A stretch of 64,000 nt of DNA from Cercophora sp. LCS_1. Taxonomy: Eukaryota > Ascomycota > Sordariomycetes > Sordariales > Lasiosphaeriaceae. The translations under genes were made by a program, and so were the position numbers. The stretch covers positions 558,001 to 622,000 of the forward strand of contig JAPZLL010000014.1 in NCBI GenBank assembly GCA_036250225.1. The letters are read 5' to 3'. Below, piece after piece: positions 8,422 through 17,177 of the stretch (position 1 is the stretch's first letter; each line of letters starts with the position of its first letter). Below the pieces are notes generated by a model that did not search any database, was not told the origin of the DNA, and saw only the letters and a list, made by a program, of their open reading frames with translations.

Positions 8422-11400
8422 CTAAGAAACGCAAAATCTGATTGGGGTAGGTAGCGTGTTAGCGAAGAGTCCCAGCAAAACGTTTGGCAGTGCAGTCTTA
8501 CGAATGAATAGCCAGGTCAAGTTGTGCATTGCCCGTTCACGTGACCATTGGGTTATCAGCCAGGCGCCGTTAGAGCTGTCTTTGACCGCGGATTTTGTCC
8601 CCAAACCCTCTGGACTAAGCGTCAGTTCCTCGCACGGGGCAAGATTATCTTGGCCAGTCCCAGATGAATCTGGGTCGACTTTTGGGGGTTCATCCTCGGC
8701 AGGTGGGTTCAAGCTGCCTACTGGGGCGTCGTCCGTGAGTAATAAATGCAGGAGGCTGGACTCATTGTGAGGTTTCCAGTATAGCACTACCTCATGCAGC
8801 GAGAGTTCTTTCTTTCCTTTGCTCCGCATACCGGATGCCACCACGTTTGAGACGCCCATCCTTGCCTCGGAGGAGCTGATATAGCCCGAATTATCGAGCG
8901 CACTTGAAACTCCTTCACATTGGCTCCCGTCTTCGGTCAGTCGGAAGCAAGCCTGAGGATCGGCCCCGTGCCTAAGCCAAAGCTCCATGACATCGGCCAC
9001 CAAATCCTGCCACTTGGAGTGGAATCCGACTGCCGCGCTCCAGTGGCGCTGGCTATGCAAGATTGCCTCGGTTTCCTCAAACGGAATTAGTTCCAACAAG
9101 ACAGCATGCCATAAGGGCCGTCCAGCTAGTGTCTCGGTCCCACGCGGGAATGCCATGCGTCCGTCGAGGCCGTGACAAGCAAACGCGGTCTCCATGACCC
9201 TGAGCGAAAAGTATGAACACTGATCCCCGTAAAAGACGGATGTGGCGCTCCGCATGACTCGAAATCGCCGCATGTCATCGGCCAGGATCGTGGTTTTCCG
9301 GAAGAGCCAGTCAATAAACTCGTGCAGACCGAAGAAAGCGCAGCTGTCGATAAGACTCCAGTGTTGGTCTCGGGCGTACTCGGGCGTTGCAAGAAGGCGC
9401 TGGTAGCTGCTGATTGAGGATGCCCATCTTCTATCAAGAGCTTGGTCGATGAAGAGAAGGATGTGAAATAAGTCTTCCCAGCCACTCCCAAGCTTCATTT
9501 GCCTTAGTCTGCAAATCAATGCAGTAGAGCGCGTCTTTTCCTCTGAGCCTATTTCCTTGCCCTCGCTTTTGAGGTCGCCGTCGACTTGGCCTGGCACTGA
9601 CAGGTGCGGAGCTGACTTGCCACGAAGGAACGAAAGGAGTGATAGCCCCTGAGCGTGTCTCGCCTCGTCCCATTTCATGTCTACCAGGTATGTCCAGGCC
9701 ATGATCACCGTGGCTCGGTGGTCGTCGACACGCAGGCTCGAAGGGGAGCAGCGACTGAAATAGCCGTGAAGAAACTCCGGGACGGACCTGTGCATGAACT
9801 TGACATGCTTGTCGTTGACAATGTCAATCAGCCCATTGCATCGCGCTCGTACGGCGGTGCAGACCGCTTTCGTGATTTCATCATCGCTCATGCCATCGTA
9901 AAACCATTCCTCCTTCTCAATGTCGAAATCCTGCATGTTAACGTCTTCTTGCATCGACACCCCTCTGTCAATGGCCCGCAGAACAAAAAAGGAGCCCAAG
10001 GCCGAGAGGTGGAAGTCCACCACTCCACGGAAGGGCGCCTCGTCAAAAAGAACATATTCAGGATCCCTGTCTTCAGGTGACAACAACTTTCCTGTCGCTC
10101 TGAGTAGGATGGCGAGGAGAACTTCCGGCCCATCCTGAAAGCGTTTGTTGATACCGCCCATGATGCGCTCCAGCAGAGTGTTCAAGTCTTCTGGCGTCTC
10201 AGAGACGACCTTTTGAAGGCGGTGAATAGGAATGCCGTCGTCTAGGCCATCTCTTAGGTCCTTTATCACGAGAGCCACATAGAGAAAGACGCCGTCTGCG
10301 GCCTGCCTGATTTTGTGGATCATCTCTTGGCACTCTTTGGGGCTCTTCTGCTGGTGCATTTGAAACTTGGGGTGGTTCTCGAGTTGCTGTTCAACAAAGA
10401 ACTCAATGTCTCCCTCTGTCAACCGGTGCAGCGTGAAGCGTTTGCTCTCGTCAAGCATCTGCATGAAGGGCTCTTGGGCCCGGCTTGACACGCAAATCTT
10501 GACGCGACCGCCCGAGTTGGCGGTCCAGTGGCAAAGCTTCTGGACGAGCTCTCTGTGTGATTGATGGATCTTGGTATTGTCAAATTCGTCCAAGCCGTCG
10601 ACGAAAAGACAGATTCGGATTCCACCAAGACCTTGGCCGCCAAGGGCTGAAGACGTGCGAGACGCCCCAACTAGCCGCGAGAATGCCGCTATGATTTCAT
10701 CCGAATCCAGTTCAGCACCAGCATGCCTCTGAAGGCCCTCGACGAGCTTGTCCCGGGTCGCTTGAGAGAAGATGACCCTGGAGAGCGTCGGAATCTTGCA
10801 GAGCACTTGATATAGAAGGCCTCGGATAAGACCCTTCATGTTCCTCTGCTCCTGGACGACTCCGACGCGCCAGAAAAAGAACTTGGCAAATAGTAGCTCG
10901 TCGCCGTCCCCTGCCCATTTGGTGAGCAGCTCCTTGGTGGTGGGGTGACGACAGAGGAATTTCATCAGGGTCGACTTGCCTGATCCTGGTTTGCCGCAAA
11001 TGTGGAAGATTCCGTCTCCATACTCGAGCCAGTCGGGGAAGGTCGTTGCCAGCCGCGGCTCTTTCGTGAAGGCAGCCGCTGGTTCAGTGAAGATCCACTC
11101 ATAGGTCCCCTCTTCTTGCGGGACTACTTCTTCGAAACGAGTCCTGAGGTTCGGGAAAGCGAGCAGTTGGAGGATCACTCGATCTGCCACGACCTGTCTA
11201 ATTTCTTCTAGACATGAAGCTGCGCCATTCATGCTCGGATCCTCCTCCGTGCTACTTTGAAACGCAGCATCCAGTCGGGCATTAACCTGACACAGCGTTG
11301 TTGATATTTCGCAGTTCGTCTTGCTAATAGCCTTGAGCTGCCGCAAGGTGGCCTCGACGTCGGTCCTACCCGGTTTATTCCTCACTCAGTATTCAACTTC

Positions 11401-11880
11401 TTAATCTGGATCGTGTTGACGAACAAAGACACAATAGTATGGGGCAACCAACCGGGTACTGGCAGCGATCCAGCGAAATAGCTCATCCCGTGACGCCACG
11501 ATCTCGTCCTGGAGCTGTTGGATTTTGCCGCTCATACGCAGCGACTTGGCGGATGCTTTGCTGGCCGAAAACACACCCCATTTCTTGCTAGACCTGCACC
11601 CATCCAGGACCCACTGCAGCTCGACGCATTGCGATATCAAAGTTGCCGATATCTGCCGCATCTTCCCGTTCGCTGTGTTTTCTGGGGCCCGGGACTGACA
11701 TTCCTGGAGGTCCGTGACAATGTCTCTGAGGCTATCGGCCGCACGGGTGATGGTTTCGTTGGCGTTGCTGAGACCATTGACCGATTTGTGCACCTGCAGC
11801 ACGGCGGCCCCGCCCTTGACGGCCTTACCTACAAGGTCGATGATATTGCAAGCCAGTGCGAGCCCGCTGACGGGGTCCAT
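8422..11880 (-). CDS. NLR-type STAND protein: HeLo-like N-terminus plus NACHT NTPase
   Basis: Two exons joined by an 87-nt intron (11452 to 11366, GTTGGT donor, GGGTAG acceptor), giving 1123 codons. Splicing joins WIAASTR to TDVEATLRQLKAISKTN, a continuous motif in this family. Residues 1-140 (MDPVSGLALACNIIDLVGKA) are the fungal N-terminal domain of STAND proteins, HeLo-like and often linked to cell death. The NACHT domain has the P-loop GKPGSGKST at about 267-275 and Walker B LFVDGLDEF at about 396-404, followed by an SSRAQEPF sensor-like block. The C-terminal half resembles the helical region that follows NACHT in many fungal proteins. No ankyrin, WD40 or TPR repeats follow, so the usual ligand-sensing repeat domain is missing or unrecognised. 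It is divergent from the 2EXR gene. Confidence 0.88.
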
Positions 11881-12300
11881 ACTTAAGACTGAGGCTCGTG
11901 CGGGGCGTTGCGGATGGAAAGAATGGGGGGCTACAGGGATAAGTCGAGAAAATGACGAGGCAGCATCCGTTGCAGGGTCCAATTGATCGGCAGCCTGCGG
12001 AGGCCACAGCTGACCCTGATAAAATGGCCAGTTTGGCCCCACAATTATCAGCCAATCGCCCTATTACAGCTGCGTGGCTTGCAACAGCATAACCTGGGCG
12101 CGAGTTCAAATGATCGAGAGGGGTCACCACGAGCTAGCCAAATGGGGGCTAAAACTAATCCGAATAATCCAAAGCTGAAGGCGCTCATTTGCACCGCCGC
12201 AGTAGTTTTGTCGCTGCGGGTCAAACTTCGAGCCAATGAAAGGACGACCACTCGTCCAAGTGCTGCTTATCGCTGCTTTTGCTTAGATGTCCCACCTTAT

Positions 12301-12354
12301 GCTAGCAGAAAAGGTACGTAGCGGATCGATTATGCCGGCAGAAAAAGGTACGTA
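12301..12354 (+). repeat. Two short direct repeats
   Basis: GCTAGCAGAAAAGGTACGTA at 12301-12320 and GCCGGCAGAAAAAGGTACGTA-like sequence at 12334-12354 are near-identical direct repeats spaced 33 bp apart. They could flank or belong to a mobile-element footprint. Confidence 0.5.
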
Positions 12355-13020
12355 CTTCCAGCAGCCAAAAACCAGAACAGCAGGAAAAGTCACGTGCTAC
12401 GTCACACAGCGTGAGTGTCAACGAGAAGTGTCAGCTTAATCCGAAAGCCAGGACAACCTGCGGGCTGACGCCGATACTGGCGCGTCAAGCGCACGGGGGT
12501 GCGACAAAATATTAGCTTAATTATAGTAAGAACAGAAATACAGTGAGAGGAGGAATGCAGGGTAGAGAAAAGGGGTGAGAGAGGTAGACAGAGGCAGAGG
12601 AACGACACTGCTAACCTATATCGACAAAGCTTCAGTTATAAGCAAAGACGGGCTGGTCTTCTCATTAACCTCAGCTTGCGACCACGAGGCAGAAATTCTT
12701 TATCCAGGATTCGAACCTTTTGCCTCTTCGCATGCTTGATAAGCAGAAGTAAAATGAGACAGAGACTAGCTCCAATGATGACAGTGACAATTGCTGCAGC
12801 AGGGCTAACTGCTTCGACAATATTGCTCCACAGTCTGCAGGTATACTTAATGATATTAAGGGAGAAGATATATTCATTAAAGCCAATGAAGCGAATAGGG
12901 GGGATACGACCGCCAGTCGGGTGGGGAGGGAGGGGGGTTAACAAGTTTCAGCATGGCTCGCTCGGCTAGAATTGAAGTAATTGTGTATGCTGCGGCGCAG
13001 CCTTCCGGAAATGGTTCTTA

Positions 13021-13093
13021 GGCTGAGCAAGCCTGAGCAAGCCTGAGCAAATCCTGAGCCAATCTTGAGCCGGCCCTGAGCCGGGGTGAGCAA
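13021..13093 (+). repeat. Tandem array of a 10-11 bp CCTGAGCAAG-type unit
   Basis: About seven degenerate units of the form (G/A)(C/T)CTGAGC(A/C)(A/G) follow one another. The last part, CCTGAGCCGGGGTGA (13075-13089), is also found as a single exact copy at 6885-6899, next to the inverted copy of module R2. Confidence 0.7.
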
Positions 13094-13111
13094 CGTCACA
13101 TGGGCACGGCA

Positions 13112-13146
13112 CGAAAAAGGAAGTTTTGGGTGCCCAGATTCGTCGC
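13112..13146 (+). repeat. Noncoding module R2, direct copy
   Basis: CGAAAAAGG ... GTGCCCAGATTCGTCGC, matching the minus strand of 6842-6876. It directly precedes module R1 copy b, so the two modules form one block here. Confidence 0.6.
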
Positions 13147-13169
13147 GCAAAACAACAAGATGAACTCGC

Positions 13170-13207
13170 ACGCAATCCTCGGTTTGGTCATGGCGTAACT
13201 CTCAGCA
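13170..13207 (+). repeat. Noncoding module R1, copy b
   Basis: ACGCAATCCTCG ... GGCGTAACTCTCAGCA, matching 3819-3854. It lies about 140 bp upstream of the 2EXR start codon, on the same strand as the gene, as copy a does relative to the HET gene. Confidence 0.6.
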
Positions 13208-13344
13208 ACTATGAGGTTGCACGGTGACTCAAACGTCCAATAGAGAATAACACTGTATTAAAGTCTTCTGCTGCCCCTTGTTGTGAGTGAGCTTGGAACT
13301 GCCACCTCTAGGACCTATTGCCTGTGTCCCGGAAAGGACAAACA

Positions 13345-14415
13345 ATGCCACGACGCGAGGCTCAAACGGACCCCAAGTTTCCCCTTTTGTCTCTCCCCCA
13401 GGAGCTCCGCGATATGATCTGGGGGTTTACATTTGCCCAAGAACTGTGCGAAGAGGCCCTAGACCAACAGACAGCCCAGGCTCACTACTCTTGGCCTCGT
13501 CGCTGTCACAAATTCGACAAGAGCACTGACAACTGGCCCGCATGCGCGCTCTACAGTTCGCGGTTGCCATCACTGGCTCACATCTCTAGAGAGGCACGGA
13601 ATTTCGTTCTCCTTCGACTGTCGGTACTGAATCCTAACATCAAAGGCCTCCTGGACAAGGCTGGTAGCAGAGACTCGCACGCACCGGCATACCGGGTGGC
13701 GTATCCAATTCCTCGATGCATCTTTCATCACAGTTCCGGTGTCGGACGAGTCGTAGGAGGCCCCCTCGGACCCCGTGACGACTCCCTCCCTATCTGGTTT
13801 GAGTGTCTGATCCGAGATATCCATCCCCACCAGGTCGTCATTCGCCTCTCGCACCTCCGCAGCGCTCACTGGACTGCAAATAAGAAACTCATCTTTGAAG
13901 TCCTGAGTGGCCTCCCAGATGATCTCATCAAGGTGGTGCACGACGAAATTCCCCGCCACATGCCATCCTCGGAACACTACACGGATGTCTGCATACCAGT
14001 CCACCGAATCATCGCCTCCAGAGCCGGAGACACGCGCGGGGCTGCGCAGCGGGAGCATAACTGGGAAGAACGAAAGCAGGGCCTGGATGCCTGGGCGGAG
14101 AAACCGATTCGGTTTGTCGATCTTGCCGATGAGTCTGTGTTTCAGGAACTGGAGACCTTGTTCAAGGGCGGCTCCATAGAAGAAAGAAGCGCTGCCAGAA
14201 AAGTCAAGGGCCGCAATCTGCTGACCCGTCAAGGCCGGGAAAAGATGTCTCAGGATGTACGAGGCATGTTTACGTGGCAGCACGCAAAGGCGATGAAGGG
14301 GAACGACGCGTCGGCCCTGCCGAGGCTGAGAGTACTCGCTGCTGTCGCTGTACGTCTTCATTACCAAGATGAAAATGTGCTGAGATACTATCTTCACTTC
14401 GACTATCCATTCTAG
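13345..14415 (+). CDS. 2EXR-domain (F-box-like) protein
   Basis: 356 codons from the first ATG (MPRREAQTD), single exon. Residues 10-30 (FPLLSLPQELRDMIWGFTF) and the downstream PSLAHISREARNFVL block form the 2EXR domain, an F-box-like fold greatly expanded in filamentous fungi. The usual family length is 250-450 residues. The C-terminal part has no recognised domain; FDYPF ends the protein. It is divergent from the NLR gene and carries the shared noncoding module upstream. Partners and role are unknown; such proteins are common in variable, accessory gene neighbourhoods. Confidence 0.82.
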   Translation: MPRREAQTDPKFPLLSLPQELRDMIWGFTFAQELCEEALDQQTAQAHYSWPRRCHKFDKSTDNWPACALYSSRLPSLAHISREARNFVLLRLSVLNPNIKGLLDKAGSRDSHAPAYRVAYPIPRCIFHHSSGVGRVVGGPLGPRDDSLPIWFECLIRDIHPHQVVIRLSHLRSAHWTANKKLIFEVLSGLPDDLIKVVHDEIPRHMPSSEHYTDVCIPVHRIIASRAGDTRGAAQREHNWEERKQGLDAWAEKPIRFVDLADESVFQELETLFKGGSIEERSAARKVKGRNLLTRQGREKMSQDVRGMFTWQHAKAMKGNDASALPRLRVLAAVAVRLHYQDENVLRYYLHFDYPF

Positions 14416-16087
14416 GCGGTGGTTGATTCCCGTGGGCTCGGTGTCGCGTGAGGGTGCGTTTGAGAGCCATGAAAGGCAAGGTAGGTAGTGGGTTCGGGAA
14501 AAGAAGGGAACAACCTGGGATGTCTCACCGTCTATTCAGCAGCAACAAAGTTCATCCCTTAAAGAATGGGCGTCATGTGTGTATCGCGGTTTTCAGTCTT
14601 GTACTTTGGCGCCATGAGATATTGCGGGAAGCAGGGAACATAAAAACAAGACAAAAGGAAAAGGATAAATAGAAAAAAAGAAAAGAAAAAAAGGACACCT
14701 GCTCACTTCCAGATCCCGTTAGCTACGTTTTTCTTTCCCTCCTCCAAACGTATTCATCACGTTGCTGCAGGTGCCTGTTCCAGGACCATGAGAGACAGGT
14801 ACCTACATCAGGTAGGTAGCCAATTTGCTGCAGGGGCGGGTGGTGACGTGGGGTTGGGTTGTGGGTGGGCTACCTATATCTATTGGCCTTCGGGCATCCA
14901 TTTTCAACAGCGCAAAAAACGGCTTGGACCGGATGGCGTAGCGGTAATAAGCTACACACTGCCGATGATGGTCCATGATAGGTGGGCGTATCTGTAGACC
15001 TCCCTGACCCACAGGTAATAGAGGCATTCGGTTCGATTCCTCGTTGAATCCTTTAGAACCAAACGAACTTAAACACCATTCAGTTGGGTTTATGTAACCG
15101 CACGACCCTCGCTCCCACCGGGGAGTTGATGGCTCGGCGGCTAGATTTTTTTTGTCGACAGAAAACAGACATATTCCAGAACTGTTGGGCCTGTCCCTGT
15201 TGACGAAACGGTGGTTCATGCGGCGCGGCAGTCAGCACACATGGAAACCGGGTTCTCGGCGCCATGCAGATTGACGTGCACAAGGCGTACGTGTTATGCA
15301 GCTTCGTCTCATGTCGAGATCGGATGATGGTACTTGTCGCTTGGTCTTTCTCTTCAAGCCTATTTCATCACCTCGAGTTCTGCCTTGCGTGGCATAAATA
15401 AAAATTGACAGGAAGGCATGGTATTTTGGAGGAAGAGGCTCCTTCCCGCTTTCCTTTACTTCAGTTTTGTTATCATCTGGAGGTCTGTTAAATCAGAGGT
15501 TGGAGAAGTACCTAGGTTGAACAAAAAGCCAAATTATTTTAGGATGTTGACAATCATATTGCGATTGATGCTGAGGAAGATGAGGCAGGTAAGCTCCACG
15601 CAACTTGAATAATGTGTCTCCCCAAGAGATATGGCGTGTTAACTTCGATGAGAAGTGTTTCTCTTCCTTTCGAGTTCGAGACGGTATGCAGAGAGAGTTG
15701 TTTGCAAAAAATGCCCATTGGTATAACAAAGCCCATTATACTTCCATCCCATTTCAGCCACCCCATCACGTTCCCCGGTTTCCAAGGTTGCACAACGTGC
15801 CCGTGATCTGCTGGCTGGCAGGCCGGGTATAAGCGAAGTAGTAAGATGCGACCTTCCCCGGATTTTCCCCCACAGCAAAGCTGTCAGATCACACATTCTA
15901 GCAAGCGGATCCAAATTGAAATCCAAAAAAAAAGAGACCAAATCCCATACACAGGTATACCACACACACACCGCCAGGAATTACATACAACAAAGAACTC
16001 CCGAAAACACCAACGACATTAGTCCCAGACCAAGACCAGTCTATATCATATACCGCATTATGAATTCCCACTTAATATACACAGACA
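14416..16087. other. Intergenic region without recognised gene
   Basis: About 1.67 kb. No coding sequence with fungal codon character was found. It contains A-rich and GGTACCTACCT-type words common in fungal intergenic DNA. A B-box-like GGTTCGATTCC at 15030-15040 does not fold into a tRNA. Confidence 0.5.
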
Positions 16088-17177
16088 TTATTGCCCTTGC
16101 CCTGGCCCTGGCCCACCCCTACTCCCCAACTGCGATCTAGACCTCTGGTTATGCAACGTCCCGCTGCTGCCCACCCGTGAATGCTGCTGCTGGTGCTGGT
16201 GCATCTGCTGAAACGTCACGACGCTGTGCATGCTCCCCACCCGCTGATGGCCCAGGTTATTCATCTCGACCACATACGCGGGGTAGAAGCCCGCCGCTGA
16301 GTTGGTCCCCGTCGTTGATGTCGGTGTCCCGACCCGGAGGAGATGCACCGGCGATGCCATCATGGTGTCCCTCGCCGCGGCGATGGCTTTGCCCTTTTCG
16401 AGATTCCGTAGGTCGGTCTCCTCCTTTTCGAGACGCGCTTGCTCTTCTCGCCTGTCGGATTGGCGCATCTTGTAGAGGCAGTAGAGGGCTAGCACGAGGA
16501 AGCCAACGCCAGCTCCGACGCCGATGCCGATTTTGGCTGCGAGGGGAAGCGCGTCGGAGCCCTTGGGTCGGTCTTCCTCGCCATGGTCAGACGGTGGCGG
16601 GGTCTGGTCGGCGCTGTCAGCTGCTGCTGACTGGGATGCTGTGCTGGAGGCGGAGGCGGATGTGCTGGTGCCCTTGGTGTTTGATGGGGCGGTGGTTGTA
16701 GAACGAGTGGCTGTGCTGGTTGGCGACGTGCTTGGGGGAGGTGTCGTCGCTGTTGCTGTCGGCGGAGGGGTTGTTGATTGTGGTGGTGGTGCGGCCTTCG
16801 GGTGACCTGTCAGTACGCGCGTGGGTCTGATAATCAAAACCACTCACTTGGATGGAAAAAGCGAATGAAATGGCGTCGGCGGTCGACCCGTCAAACACCC
16901 GAAAGGCGTAAACCGCCGCTCCCGGGATCTCGCCTGGCGTCCATGTGAATGCGTTTCCCTCGACGTTGGTGCCGAGCGTTTGCAGACTCAGCAGCGACGA
17001 GCTGTCGGCTCCACCGATCAGCTCGATCGTCACTGGGCCGGCCGCGTCGGTCCATCCGAGCGTAAAAGGCACGCCGAACTGGACGTTGTACTCGGAATTC
17101 GTCAAAACAACAGCGATGGTGGTGTGAACGAGCGACAGGGCCACCAAGAGGCGGCTCCAAACCCGTGGCAGCGCCAT
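16088..17177 (-). CDS. Kre9/Knh1-like single-pass surface protein
   Basis: Two exons with a 52-nt intron (16847 to 16796, GTGAGT donor, TACTGAC branch, CGAAG acceptor), 345 codons. A signal peptide covers about residues 1-24 (MALPRVWSRLLVALSLVHTT). Residues 25-110 form the extracellular Kre9/Knh1-like beta domain: NSEYNVQFGVPFTLGWT, then GPVTIELIGG and FTWTPG. A 90-residue Ser/Thr/Pro-rich stalk follows, probably O-glycosylated, then one membrane helix (IGIGVGAGVGFLVLALYCLY) with a basic stop-transfer and a cytosolic tail of about 120 residues rich in Gln and His. This layout fits a cell-wall or stress-sensor-like surface protein rather than a GPI protein. The substrate is unknown. The first of two nearby AGs was rejected because it lies too close to the branch point. 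Confidence 0.85.

Larger units (their letters stand above)
11881..13344. other. Repeat-bearing divergent intergenic region between NLR and 2EXR genes
   Basis: About 1.46 kb. It holds two direct 20-bp repeats (12301-12320 and 12334-12354), a possible LTR-like or other mobile remnant at about 12.4-12.65 kb (starting TGTCAACGAGAAGTGTCAG, boundaries unproven), a 73-bp tandem array (13021-13093), and modules R2 (13112-13146) and R1 (13170-13207). A reading frame on the minus strand at 12636-12944 encodes a plausible membrane helix but has no ATG. Confidence 0.5.

Noticed and set aside
12707..12717. Perfect Pol III B box (GGTTCGAATCC on the minus strand)
   Set aside because: Only three of five T-stem pairs form and no A box lies at the right distance; it is not a tRNA.
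12636..12944. 102-codon minus-strand frame with a good membrane helix
   Set aside because: No ATG start and no upstream exon or family match; likely relic or chance.
15030..15040. B-box-like GGTTCGATTCC with an A-box-like TGGCGTAGCGG about 100 bp upstream
   Set aside because: The T-arm cannot pair and no acceptor stem forms, so no tRNA is called.
16811..16847. Shorter intron in the Kre9-like gene using the first AG after the branch point
   Set aside because: That AG is directly after TACTGAC and would shift the frame; the AG 13 nt further keeps the Ser/Thr/Pro-rich frame.
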